A stretch of 64,000 nucleotides of DNA from Pseudanabaena sp. BC1403 (GCF_002914585.1 NZ_PDDM01000003.1:207951-271950), one strand, 5' to 3'; positions 17,880 to 26,200 are shown, numbered from the stretch's first letter. Notes: generated by a model not told the origin, from the sequence alone. Made by a program: numbers and translations.

Positions 17880-18494
17880 GTGTTTTTAGGAGATAGAGGA
17901 GAGGTAAAGGCATTAAAGTCAGAGATCAAAGCCTTACAGGTTAAGATTACAGCTTTAGAAGAAAAGATAGAGCATCAAAATAAAAGAATTTTAGACCATA
18001 TCAGAATAAACTTAGATTATTTAAAAGAGATGACTGATCGTCTTTTCAAAAGTGACAGTAAAAATCGAGAACTTATTGAGAGAGCTATTACAGTGGCAGA
18101 AGAAAACCAGATGCAGATTGGTCAGATTAAGAATAACCAAATTAGCATTATGTCTCCAGGAGGTATCAATACTGTTACCGACATGAGTGTCAATCATATT
18201 AATCAAAACATAGATATTGATTCCAAGACAAAACAGACTTTAGCTGAAGCTGCAAAAGAAATTCAAGATCTATTAGAGCAGTTAAGCAAAATCTACCCAA
18301 CTACAACAACAGCAGAGAAGGGTAGTATTGCAGTAAAAGCAATGGAAGAGATTGAGAAAAAGCCAAATACCAAGAGTAAAATCCTTAAGGCATTGAAAGT
18401 TGGTGGTGCAGCAGCTCTGATGGAACTTACCAATAATCCTATTGTCAAAATTCTGACTCCAATGCTGGAGAGCCTTTTAGACAACGGTCAATAG
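17880..18494 (+). CDS. Coiled-coil protein with a NACHT-associated-type C-terminal domain
   Basis: A 204-aa protein starting at GTG 17880, supported by GGAGG at 17865-17869. Residues ~5-60 form a strong coiled coil rich in Lys and Glu. A middle region rich in Asn, Gln and Ile (about 78-115) follows. The C-terminal ~85 residues (TLAEAAKEIQDLLEQL ... AMEEIEKKP ... KALKVGG) match the C-terminal domain of the small protein at 61012-61386 (AMEEIE.KP..K....AL..G). This domain is known from cyanobacteria but has no assigned function. It lies between two REP pairs. A role as an oligomerising adaptor or effector is inference. Confidence 0.75.
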   Translation: MFLGDRGEVKALKSEIKALQVKITALEEKIEHQNKRILDHIRINLDYLKEMTDRLFKSDSKNRELIERAITVAEENQMQIGQIKNNQISIMSPGGINTVTDMSVNHINQNIDIDSKTKQTLAEAAKEIQDLLEQLSKIYPTTTTAEKGSIAVKAMEEIEKKPNTKSKILKALKVGGAAALMELTNNPIVKILTPMLESLLDNGQ

Positions 18495-18512
18495 AGTGAA
18501 ATTGCCGATCGC

Positions 18513-18624
18513 GTAGGGTGCGTTAATGAAATGTAACGCACCTTTTTAACATCAATTAAATAAACCTTTTCCAACCTTTTATATAACAAATGTTTGTGCG
18601 TTACGCTACGCTAACACACTCTAC
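18513..18624. repeat. GTAG-headed REP pair, copy 2 (3' flank of RAYT)
   Basis: GTAG then the perfect hairpin GGTGCGTTA-ATGAAATG-TAACGCACC, a spacer, and an inverted second hairpin ending in CTAC at 18621-18624. It ends 8 bp from the RAYT stop codon. Confidence 0.88.
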
Positions 18625-18632
18625 GGGGCTGG

Positions 18633-19184
18633 TTATTCGTCCCAAATGTCTTGGGGCTTTTCTGTAACTTCTGTGGCTCCCCAATCGGGTGGATATTGTC
18701 CCTGTGCGATAAAACGATGAATGCTGGAAAATTGCCAATCTTCTGCTTTTGCACATAATCCATGTCGTACAGGATTGTAATGAATATAATCGCAATGTAG
18801 AGCATAATCTCGCTCATCTCGGATTAGATGCTCCCAAAAACGACGCTGCCATAGATTCTTTTCTTGTCGTTTTTGTCGCGATCGCGAAACTTCTGCATTA
18901 ATTCCTAATTGATCGCCATAATGTTTGGTTACATAGGTTTTGATTAATCGTAATCTTACCGAAAAATCCTTGTCTTCTTCTGGCAACGTCCACAGACAAT
19001 GGAAATGATCGGGCAATAGAACAAAAGCATTTATTTCAAATGGATATTTCTCTCGAACTTTAGCGATCGCCTCGCGCAATCCTTTACGTCCCAAATCACT
19101 ACAAAGCCAAGGAATTCTCTGATAGGTGACTTGGGTAATAAAATAAGTTCCTTCTGTAATTACTGGTCTTCGATAATTTGACAT
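18633..19184 (-). CDS. REP-associated tyrosine transposase (RAYT)
   Basis: A 183-aa single-strand transposase of the Y1/HUH class. The metal-binding HxH is His60-Phe-His62 (LLPDHFHCLW). The catalytic Tyr is probably Tyr133 in YIHYNPVRHG. The N-terminal YRRP...TYFIT.VTYQR and the ERDYALHCDYIHYNPV block are diagnostic of RAYTs. Such enzymes recognise REP hairpins preceded by a GTAG-type tetranucleotide. Here GTAG-headed hairpins lie 8 bp after the stop and 5 bp before the start. All expected catalytic residues are present, so it may be active. Confidence 0.92.
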   Translation of the reverse strand: MSNYRRPVITEGTYFITQVTYQRIPWLCSDLGRKGLREAIAKVREKYPFEINAFVLLPDHFHCLWTLPEEDKDFSVRLRLIKTYVTKHYGDQLGINAEVSRSRQKRQEKNLWQRRFWEHLIRDERDYALHCDYIHYNPVRHGLCAKAEDWQFSSIHRFIAQGQYPPDWGATEVTEKPQDIWDE

Positions 19185-19189
19185 TTCGC

Positions 19190-19268
19190 GTAGGGTGCGT
19201 TAATGAAATGTAACGCACCTTTCTGATGATTTTAGTAGGGTGCGTTACGCTACGCTAACACACCCTAC
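19190..19268. repeat. GTAG-headed REP pair, copy 3 (5' flank of RAYT)
   Basis: Two GTAG-headed hairpins in a row: GTAG at 19190-19193 with GGTGCGTTA-ATGAAATG-TAACGCACC, and GTAG at 19235-19238 with a hairpin closing in CTAC at 19265-19268. It ends up against the RAYT start codon. Confidence 0.88.
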
Positions 19269-19364
19269 TTGGTTTGAGATGTATTGCGATCGCTGATTTT
19301 TTTTAGAAAGCTTGATAACGATATAATCTAAATAAAGACTGCGTAAAAAAGGAAACAAATAGCC

Positions 19365-19592
19365 ATGAGCCAAGTAGAAATCACAGAATCTTTGCTAACT
19401 AGCACGGGTTTTTATAGACTATTTCAAACCTTACCCCTAGAAATCCGACAAGGCTTTCTACAACTTTTATTTCAAAATAATTCATCTGAATTAGAAGACT
19501 CTATCCTTTATTTAGCTTGTGAAAATTCTCGTAAAGAAGGTTTTTTATCTGAATTAGAGTCTCAATCTCTCTTGGAGAGTTTGCCTCAATGA
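19365..19592 (+). CDS. Putative antitoxin of a RelE-type module
   Basis: A 75-aa protein with no family I recognise with confidence. It is mostly helical, with FYRLFQTLPLEIRQGFLQLLFQ and an acidic middle. It overlaps the RelE-type toxin gene by 4 bp (ATGA), and that position and size argue for an antitoxin. It has no obvious DNA-binding motif. Confidence 0.65.
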   Translation: MSQVEITESLLTSTGFYRLFQTLPLEIRQGFLQLLFQNNSSELEDSILYLACENSRKEGFLSELESQSLLESLPQ

Positions 19593-19858
19593 AATATCAA
19601 ATTGCCAAACGCTTCAAAAAAGATTTAGACAAAATCAACGACCAAAAGATTCTCGCAAAAGTCAGAAAATGTATTGAAGCAATTGGAACTTCTCAAACAC
19701 TGTCCGAAATTCCAGATCTTGAGCCATTAAAAGGGTTTTCGGGATACTATCGCATTAAATTTGATTACAGCTATCGTATTGGGATTTTTTGGGATGGAGA
19801 AGTTATTGAAATTCTTAAAATAGAAAGTCGTGAGGGATTTTACAAAAATTTCCCTTGA
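19589..19858 (+). CDS. RelE/ParE-family toxin
   Basis: An 89-aa protein with the RelE fold: KYQIAKRFKKDLDKI at the start, LEPLKGFSGYYRIKFDYSYRIGIFWDGEVIEILKIESREGFYK at the end. The Arg/Tyr/Lys-rich surface of the YRIKF...YRIGI strands is the usual ribosome- or RNA-binding face. It likely cleaves mRNA on the ribosome. ATGA coupling to the upstream gene is seen. Confidence 0.85.
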   Translation: MKYQIAKRFKKDLDKINDQKILAKVRKCIEAIGTSQTLSEIPDLEPLKGFSGYYRIKFDYSYRIGIFWDGEVIEILKIESREGFYKNFP

Positions 19859-20006
19859 TTGCCTTATACATACATAGTTATCAATTGCCCAATCTTGATG
19901 AACCTACAAAACAACTGCAAGTGCTTGTTAATGAGTTAATTATAATGTGGAAGATCTAAATCTATAAATTCAGGTAAATTTTTTAGCTAATGACTTGGAG
20001 TTTTTG

Positions 20007-20465
20007 ATGCATGAAGTCCTCGCACAAGGTAGAAATGGCATAGAAATCATGCTGAGAGACGAAGATGGTAATTTATTGCCAGCCAGCATTGATACAGGTT
20101 GTCGTGATTGGACAGATACGGATGGTCGTCATACTGATTGTCTTATCAAGTTATCTTGGGCTGGTGGTGTGATTGAAGAAACGGATTGGAACTATTTTAC
20201 ATCATTTAAGAAGGTGAGAAAGCGGCTTGCGATTCATGGTCTTTTACCTGTGTGTTATGGAGCAAGTCGGCGAGTCATACTAACTGGGATGGCTATAGAT
20301 ATGAGCTTAGGGGCGAAGATATGGCAGGTAAATCAAGATGATGAGATGTATCACCCCCTCGTATACATTTTTAAGACAGGAGAAGATGTAGAGCCTGTCA
20401 GCGTTGAAGAGCAGGAGAATTTCCAAGCAGAATGGTGGAAGCGAAAGCAAGAACAATTAGCGTAA
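20007..20465 (+). CDS. Protein of unknown function
   Basis: The ATG at 20007 is preferred because TTGGAG lies 6 bp upstream; an in-frame TTG at 19995 is less likely. The 152-aa protein is soluble with no signal peptide. Features are RDEDGN, a Cys-Arg-Asp-Trp segment (GCRDWTDTDGRHTDC), several Trp residues and an acidic Gln/Glu C-terminus. I do not recognise a family. It is flanked by the RelE module and a REP pair, so it may be accessory. Confidence 0.6.
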   Translation: MHEVLAQGRNGIEIMLRDEDGNLLPASIDTGCRDWTDTDGRHTDCLIKLSWAGGVIEETDWNYFTSFKKVRKRLAIHGLLPVCYGASRRVILTGMAIDMSLGAKIWQVNQDDEMYHPLVYIFKTGEDVEPVSVEEQENFQAEWWKRKQEQLA

Positions 20466-20534
20466 CAGAACAACTCAGATACATTGGACTAACTGGATTG
20501 AGCTATAAATTAGTGAAGTGCGATCGCTGATCAT

Positions 20535-20647
20535 GTAGGGTGCGTTAAATGAAATGTAACGTACCTTTTGAATGTCAATTAAATGAACCTTTTACAACCT
20601 TTTCGATAACAAATGTTTGTGCGTTATGCTAGGCTAGCGCACCCTAC
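20535..20647. repeat. GTAG-headed REP pair, copy 4
   Basis: GTAG at 20535-20538, a hairpin built on GGTGCGTTA...TAACGTACC, the same AATGTCAATTAAATGAACC spacer seen in copy 1, and an inverted end in CTAC (20644-20647). Confidence 0.85.
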
Positions 20648-20699
20648 TGAATACTTATTATATAAGGCGGCAGGGCTTGGAAATCTCGAAGGAAGATAG

Positions 20700-20825
20700 G
20701 CAGATTTTGCAGTTTATCCTCGAATTCCAACCATCACTAAAGATAAAGAAGCCATGGGAGCTTGGGTAAGCTTTTACAGGAATTGGATCAGTCGAGAATT
20801 TTTTTCTAATTGTAAGTCATGCTAA
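20700..20825 (+). pseudogene. Possible gene remnant
   Basis: An open stretch of 41 codons after a stop at 20697-20699, without a good start. It reads like real protein (YPRIPTITKDKEAMGAWVSF, then YRNWISREFFSN) and runs 7 bp into the next gene. It could be the tail of a gene destroyed by the repeat at 20535-20647, or chance. The rest of the gap 20466-20818 shows nothing else. Confidence 0.3.
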
Positions 20826-21313
20826 ATAAAAAATTTATAATAGCTACGGTTGCTTTCATCGTCGCATCTTATCTTAGTGGATGCACTTCTACCGAAGATG
20901 GCGTTCCCCCGCAAGTCTGGAGTAAATACAAGTTGGTAATGGCAGAAGAATACAAGCCAGCAAAATATCCTAAAGATGTGTTGAGATGCCATTACACTGT
21001 TCGCAAAGAAACTGTAGAAGAAATCGAACAATTTTTTCAGGCGCAATTACGAAAAAATCGGTGGTCTAGATTTAAAGCCAGAGAAAATGAAGCCTATGCA
21101 GACTTAAGGAAAAAATTACCTTATACGATTTCTTTTGGCGGTAATGGGGAAGAAAATCCAATAGTACGTTTCGGCGATGGAGTAATCTTAGTAAGTACAA
21201 ATGAGTATTTGGGAGGGCAAAGATTTATTAAAATCTCGCCTGAAGAAGAACGCCAACTATTATTGATTACAGGCATGGATGGAAGTAGATCTTATACAAA
21301 TTGTAGCAATTAG
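20819..21313 (+). CDS. Lipoprotein of unknown function
   Basis: A 164-aa protein with a lipoprotein signal: charged MLNKK, a hydrophobic run, and the lipobox YLSGC with Cys22 as the lipid site. The mature part has a CHYTVRKETVEEIEQFFQ segment and a GNGEENPIVRFGDG loop. Two further Cys residues (near 57 and 162) could form a disulphide. No known domain is recognised. It lies between two REP pairs. Confidence 0.7.
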   Translation: MLNKKFIIATVAFIVASYLSGCTSTEDGVPPQVWSKYKLVMAEEYKPAKYPKDVLRCHYTVRKETVEEIEQFFQAQLRKNRWSRFKARENEAYADLRKKLPYTISFGGNGEENPIVRFGDGVILVSTNEYLGGQRFIKISPEEERQLLLITGMDGSRSYTNCSN

Positions 21314-21383
21314 CAAGGGTTGATCGCAAAGATAAATCCTTTAACAAAATCGCAGGATTTGAATATTCGTGACAGCCGATCGC

Positions 21384-21463
21384 GTAGGGCTCGTTAATGA
21401 AATGTAACGCACCTTTCTAATGCTAAATGTTTGAGTGCGTTACGCTACGCTAACTCACCCTAC
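21384..21463. repeat. GTAG-headed REP pair, copy 5
   Basis: A short version (80 bp): GTAG at 21384-21387, a hairpin closing in TAACGCACC, and an inverted end in CTAC (21460-21463). Confidence 0.85.
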
Positions 21464-21518
21464 TTGATTTGAGGCACATTAAATGTTGAGACACCAACTC
21501 GCATTCCTTCTTAGTTGT

Positions 21519-22649
21519 TTAAGGATTCAGTGTTGAAAGGACATTTGCGCCTGTGACCGTGACGGTTTGCAATTCGAGATTTGCTACAGCGCGATCGCCT
21601 CTCACATTGAGATTCTTATCGGGCTGTTGATAGACGATATTGCCATTAGCCGTAATCATTTTTGTGGGAATCAACCATTCCACCTTATCGGCATTAACCA
21701 CACCTTGAGTAGAGCTAAAACTTGCCGATACTTCCCCTATGAGATTAATCTGCTCTTTTTCTACTTGGGCTTCTCCCTTCTGGGCTTTGATGACAATACC
21801 TCGACTCTTACTCGTTCCTGTAAAAGGCACTGGCAGAGTTACTAACTTTTTCTCAAGATTCCAAATCGCTTGAGATGCCTCAAGGTCAACATCTAGTTTC
21901 GGATCTTTGGCTTTGATATCACCCGTGAAAGTAACTTCCTTTTTCTGAATATTCCAATCACCTTTCTTTGCAGTTAGTTGTAATTTGTCTTTGACTTGGA
22001 CTACAGAAATAGGAACATCAGTAAACACGCGATCGCGCTTTGCATCCCAAGTAACTTTCTCGCTCTTCATTTCTAGCGGTGGCTCTACCGCGATCACAAC
22101 TACTTGTTTCTCCATGCTATACACATTGACACTAGGTTTAGCCGTTAATTCTTTGCCAGTCATGGTCAGCTTATCCTCAGGCTTATCAATTTGAATATTG
22201 CCTGTCGCCTTGAGCAGATCTTGCTCTGATTGCCAGACCATGCGATCGGCTTTCATATTGATCTTTTCTTGAACTGCGATCGCCTTAATATTTCCCTCTA
22301 GCGAAATTGCTTTACTGGCTTGATCAATAGTTCCTTTATTACCAGTTGCCTCCATGAGCGGTTCACCATCACGGTAAAATTTGCCTTTCACATCTTCGAC
22401 ATCAGCAATTTTACGATCTTCGCGATAGGTAGCACTTTTAGCTTGAATTTCCCAAAGGAGCTTCCCATTGGCATCAAATTCGGTAAGGGTAATATTCTGA
22501 AGGCTAGAACCAGCCGTTTGAGCAGTCTTATTGAGACTTGTAACTGCGGGACGCAAAAATATAAACCATCCCAGCGCAAACATCAGCACTGTTGCCACAA
22601 AGATGGTGATAAACAGGCGCAAATTACGACGGCTAAATATTTGTTGCAT
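21519..22649 (-). CDS. lptC: LptC-type LPS transport protein
   Basis: A 376-aa protein with one N-terminal membrane helix (about 10-32) and a long periplasmic part of repeated beta-strands (ANGKLLWEIQAKSATYRED, LEASQAIWNLEKK). Two LptC/OstA-like jellyrolls seem to be in tandem, as in other long cyanobacterial LptC proteins. It should pass lipopolysaccharide from the LptBFG extractor to the LptA bridge. It is about twice the length of the E. coli LptC. It follows dusB on the same strand, separated by a palindromic terminator. Confidence 0.85.
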   Translation of the reverse strand: MQQIFSRRNLRLFITIFVATVLMFALGWFIFLRPAVTSLNKTAQTAGSSLQNITLTEFDANGKLLWEIQAKSATYREDRKIADVEDVKGKFYRDGEPLMEATGNKGTIDQASKAISLEGNIKAIAVQEKINMKADRMVWQSEQDLLKATGNIQIDKPEDKLTMTGKELTAKPSVNVYSMEKQVVVIAVEPPLEMKSEKVTWDAKRDRVFTDVPISVVQVKDKLQLTAKKGDWNIQKKEVTFTGDIKAKDPKLDVDLEASQAIWNLEKKLVTLPVPFTGTSKSRGIVIKAQKGEAQVEKEQINLIGEVSASFSSTQGVVNADKVEWLIPTKMITANGNIVYQQPDKNLNVRGDRAVANLELQTVTVTGANVLSTLNP

Positions 22650-22701
22650 GATGCTTCTTGATAAAGTTAGGTGATTTGCGCCGTGCTTTGCACAGTGAGA
22701 A

Positions 22702-22756
22702 TCAAGAATTATTTTTTGTGAGGTGGCTTTGCCACCTCACAAAAAATAATTCTTGA
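22702..22756. terminator. Palindromic terminator after dusB
   Basis: A perfect 26-bp stem (22702-22727 with 22731-22756, loop TTT) starting 7 bp after the dusB stop, with A/T-rich outer arms. Confidence 0.78.
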
Positions 22757-22762
22757 GTTTTA

Positions 22763-23836
22763 TTATTGCTTCATGGCGATCATTTCTGCCATATCTTCAG
22801 ATGAAATCATCTGAAACTTGCCTTGAGAATTAGCAATTTGCGCGATCGCAGCATCAAGACAATCAAAGCCATCCTGCACCGACTCAATCCGACAGAGGCG
22901 ATCGCGCAAAGCCGCCGCACCGACAAAGCCCTTCGCATACCAAGTCATATGCTTGCGGGATTGCCTGATGCCACGGATACCTTTGTAATCCCAAAGCCCT
23001 TGTAAATGCTCTTTAGCCACTTGCAAACATTCGATCGCAGTCGGTTTTGGTAAATATTCACCCGTTTTTAAAAAATGATCAACCTCGCCCACCAAAAACG
23101 GATATCCCAAAGTCCCCCGCGAACACATCACCCCATCCGCACCCGTCTGCTCTAAACAAGCGATCGCTGCCTCCACCGAAAAAATATCACCATTGGCAAT
23201 TACAGGAATCGTCAGCACCTCTTTGACCTTACGAATCCACTCCCACTTGGCAACACCCGTATAGCCCTGCGATCGCGTCCTCGCGTGGACGGTGATCATC
23301 TTTGCTCCTGCATCCTCCATCCGCTTAGCAAAGTCCAAAATCGTAATTTCGGCATCGTCCCAACCGATGCGGGTTTTCACCGTGACAGGAATATCGACGG
23401 CATCGACCACCGATCGCACAATTTGGGCGGCGAGTTCAGGCTGACGCAACAGAGATGAACCACCGCCTTTTTTAGTAATTTTATTGACTGGGCAACCCAT
23501 ATTAATGTCTACGGTGTCTGCGCCTTCGATAACTGCTTTTTGGGCAGCCTCTGCTAAGAAATCAGGACGACAATCAAAAAGCTGAATGCTAATAGGTGTT
23601 TCATGGCGATCGATCTCCATTAATTTGGGCAAAGCTTTCATATGATGCAAATCCGTAGCGCTGATCATCTCGGTGTAAAGCATCGAATCGGGCGCATAGC
23701 GCCTTACTAACCGCCGAAACACCAAATCTGTCACCCCTGACAATGGCGATTGCAGCACCCGACTTTTGAGGATGACATTGCCAATAGTTAAAGTATCAGC
23801 GAATTTTTGCGGTAATTTTGATAGACCAGAAATCAT
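22763..23836 (-). CDS. dusB: tRNA-dihydrouridine synthase
   Basis: A 357-aa flavoprotein (ATG 23836; an upstream TTG at 23857 is in frame and follows no better signal). The TIM barrel begins SPLSGVTDLVFRRLVRRY. The catalytic Cys is in NMGCPVNK. FMN-binding motifs VKTRIGWDD, HARTRSQGY and ANGDIFS are present. It reduces uridine in tRNA D-loops with NADPH. The DusB group is chosen from NMGCPVNKITKKGGGSSLL. Confidence 0.92.
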   Translation of the reverse strand: MISGLSKLPQKFADTLTIGNVILKSRVLQSPLSGVTDLVFRRLVRRYAPDSMLYTEMISATDLHHMKALPKLMEIDRHETPISIQLFDCRPDFLAEAAQKAVIEGADTVDINMGCPVNKITKKGGGSSLLRQPELAAQIVRSVVDAVDIPVTVKTRIGWDDAEITILDFAKRMEDAGAKMITVHARTRSQGYTGVAKWEWIRKVKEVLTIPVIANGDIFSVEAAIACLEQTGADGVMCSRGTLGYPFLVGEVDHFLKTGEYLPKPTAIECLQVAKEHLQGLWDYKGIRGIRQSRKHMTWYAKGFVGAAALRDRLCRIESVQDGFDCLDAAIAQIANSQGKFQMISSEDMAEMIAMKQ

Positions 23837-23932
23837 GTCTGCAAATTTTGCCCTCAAAGTTGATCATTTTTTGCTTTCTTGGGCGCTATATACAAAGGTA
23901 TAGTAGTTTTAAGATTTTTTGTGACTCGACCC

Positions 23933-24058
23933 CATTTAGGAATTGCCAAAGATCGCCCTAGCCTCCCTAAAAAAGGGGAAGAATTAAATTCTTGTCCCTT
24001 TTTTAGGGACTGAGGGGATCTCTTCGAGTCTTTGACCGTAGAAAGTAATTCTTAAATG
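23933..24058. repeat. MITE-like element, copy 2 (CATTTAAGAATT ends)
   Basis: A 126-bp element with ends CATTTAGGAATT / AATTCTTAAATG, an internal CCCTAAAAAAGGGG hairpin and the shared TTTGACCG.AGAAAGTAATTC tail. It matches 1930-2058. It lies in the leader region of the phosphoribulokinase gene. Confidence 0.75.
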
Positions 24059-24128
24059 GCTGCTGCGGGCGATCGCACTCACGCTAATAAAAAAGCACAT
24101 AAATTAAATAAAATTAAGGAGAAAAAAT

Positions 24129-25034
24129 TTGTCTAAAAAACATCCAGTTATTTCTGTAACAGGCTCGTCAGGGGCTGGTACTAGTACCGTTAAACGTGCT
24201 TTTGAACATATCTTTTTGATGGAAAATATTAAGGCAGCGATCGTCGAAGGCGATAGCTATCACAAATATAACCGTGTAGAGATGCGTGAAGTGATGAAGA
24301 AAGCTACGGCTGAAGGTCGCAACATGAGTCACTTCGGCTTAGAAGCAAATGTGTTAGATAAGCTAGAAGCACTCTTCAAGGAATATGGCGAGACTGGGAA
24401 TGGGCAAAGACGTTACTATCTCCACAGTACCGAGGAAGCTGAGCATCACAATGGTCGCTTAGGTACTGAGGCAAAACCTGGAGAATTTACTCCTTGGGAA
24501 AGCATCGAATCTGACACAGATATGCTTTTCTATGAAGGTTTGCATGGTGGTATCGTTGCCAAAGATATTGACGTTGCTCAGTATGTTGATCTACTAGTGG
24601 GTGTAGTTCCCATTGTGAATTTGGAATGGATTCAAAAAATTCATCGTGATAATGCTGAACGTGGCTATAGTGCAGAGGCGATCGTCGATACAATTTTGCG
24701 TCGGATGCCAGATTATGTAAACTATATTGCACCTCAATTCTCGAAAACTCATATCAACTTCCAGCGTGTTTCGACTGTTGACACTTCCAATCCTTTCATC
24801 TGTCGCGATATTCCGACCCTCGACGAAAGTCTTGTTGTTATCCACACCAATCGTTGCTTCCGTGAAAAGTTTAATATTGACTTCCCTTACCTTCTCGACA
24901 TGATTCATGATTCTTTCATGTCTCGTCATACGACCTTGGTTGTCCCTGGCGGCAAGATGGGCTTTGCAATGGAGTTGATTCTCCAGCCACTCATCGATTC
25001 AATGCTGATTGAATCGAAAAAGTTGAGATCATAA
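24129..25034 (+). CDS. prk: Class I (proteobacterial-type) phosphoribulokinase
   Basis: A 301-aa protein starting at TTG 24129, supported by AAGGAG at 24116-24121. The start SKKHPVISVTGSSGAGTST holds the P-loop. FYEGLHGG, IQKIHRDNAERGYSAEA and RRMPDYV..I.PQFS.T.INFQR follow the short bacterial class I enzyme of Rhodobacter-type organisms. The cyanobacterial Calvin-cycle enzyme (class II) is longer and differs at these sites. It makes ribulose-1,5-bisphosphate from ribulose-5-P and ATP. Its role beside the normal enzyme is unknown. It converges with the glycosyltransferase gene. Confidence 0.9.
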   Translation: MSKKHPVISVTGSSGAGTSTVKRAFEHIFLMENIKAAIVEGDSYHKYNRVEMREVMKKATAEGRNMSHFGLEANVLDKLEALFKEYGETGNGQRRYYLHSTEEAEHHNGRLGTEAKPGEFTPWESIESDTDMLFYEGLHGGIVAKDIDVAQYVDLLVGVVPIVNLEWIQKIHRDNAERGYSAEAIVDTILRRMPDYVNYIAPQFSKTHINFQRVSTVDTSNPFICRDIPTLDESLVVIHTNRCFREKFNIDFPYLLDMIHDSFMSRHTTLVVPGGKMGFAMELILQPLIDSMLIESKKLRS

Positions 25035-25068
25035 AAAAAGGGGCGCAATGCGCCCCTTTTTTATGATC
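25027..25068. terminator. Bidirectional terminator shared by prk and the glycosyltransferase
   Basis: A near-perfect ~20-bp stem with loop AAT and one A bulge. It contains both stop codons of the converging genes (25032-25034 and 25061-25063). The GGGGCGC tip and A/T tracts on both sides make it work in both directions. Confidence 0.88.
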
Positions 25069-26200
25069 GATCGCACCAAGCCTGTTCTACAAACTCCAAA
25101 AACTCTGTTTGAAATCTCTCCGTTGAGAAGCGCATCGCATTTTCGTGACAAGTCGCAGGTAAAATGCGATCGCTATTCTCTTCAAACTCAAGCACAGCTT
25201 CACGGATACTCATCACCGTTTGTTGTGCAAAAAATACACCTGTGGGGCGATCGCAGTCTAAGCCGCGCACTGATTCACTTACCCCACCCCGACCGTAGGC
25301 AATTACTGGCGTGCCACAGGCTTGAGCCTCTACAGGCGTAATCCCAAAATCTTCCTCAGATGCAAATACAAAGGCTTTAGCATTTTGCATGTATCCGCGT
25401 AATAAATCTGGTTCTAAATGCCCAAGAAACTTGATATTACTGCTTGATTTGGCACGAATTTTTGCCATCTGTTCGCCATCACCAATCACAATTAATTGGC
25501 GATCGCCCATTTGCGAAAATGCTTCCACAATTAGATCAATCCTTTTATAGGGAACCAACCGTGACGCAGTGAGATAGAAGTCCTGCTTTTGTTCGCACAA
25601 TGTATAATTTTGCAGATCTACAGGTGGATAAATTACTTCTGCCGATCGCCGATAGACTTTTTGAATCCGACGGGCGATAAACTTGGAATTAGCGATAAAC
25701 AGATCAACACCGTTTGCCGTGCGCGTATCCCAAATTCTGATCTGATGCAAAATCCATCTAGCAATCCAGCTTTTAATACCACGATCTAAATTTGACTCTT
25801 TTAAATATTGATGTTGCAAATCCCAAGCATAGCGAATTGGTGAATGCACATAGGAAATATGTAATTGATGCGGTGCTGTCAGCACTCCTTTGGCGACAGC
25901 ATGGGAACTAGAAATAATGAGATCATAGGCTGACAAATCTAGCTGCTCGATCGCTAAGGGCATGAGCGGCAAATATTTGCGAAACTTTGTTTTGGCGAAA
26001 GGAAGCTTTTGAATAAAAGTAGTTGTAACTTTTTTGTTTTGAATAAATCCCCGTTGAAAATCATTGAAAAAATCCACGACCGCAAACAGATCGGCATGGG
26101 GAAATAAATTTAAAATTTGCTCGACCACGCGCTCCGATCCTGCATAGGTCACAAACCATTCATGGACGATCGCAATCTTGAGATTTTCGAGTTTTGACAT
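25061..26200 (-). CDS. Group 1 (GT4) glycosyltransferase
   Basis: A 379-aa GT-B-fold retaining glycosyltransferase. The N-terminal IAIVHEWFVTYAGSERVVEQIL motif is typical of GT4. The C-terminal donor-site motif is EEDFGITPVEAQACGTPVIAYGRGG, with the EX7E pair. It has no membrane helix. The acceptor is unknown; it could act in exopolysaccharide or LPS assembly. No other sugar genes are adjacent. Confidence 0.9.
   Translation of the reverse strand: MSKLENLKIAIVHEWFVTYAGSERVVEQILNLFPHADLFAVVDFFNDFQRGFIQNKKVTTTFIQKLPFAKTKFRKYLPLMPLAIEQLDLSAYDLIISSSHAVAKGVLTAPHQLHISYVHSPIRYAWDLQHQYLKESNLDRGIKSWIARWILHQIRIWDTRTANGVDLFIANSKFIARRIQKVYRRSAEVIYPPVDLQNYTLCEQKQDFYLTASRLVPYKRIDLIVEAFSQMGDRQLIVIGDGEQMAKIRAKSSSNIKFLGHLEPDLLRGYMQNAKAFVFASEEDFGITPVEAQACGTPVIAYGRGGVSESVRGLDCDRPTGVFFAQQTVMSIREAVLEFEENSDRILPATCHENAMRFSTERFQTEFLEFVEQAWCDRS

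Noticed and set aside
19859..19950. Short open stretch after the RelE-type gene (LPNLDEPTKQLQVLVNELII)
   Set aside because: No start or signal is seen, and it is too short to separate a remnant from chance.
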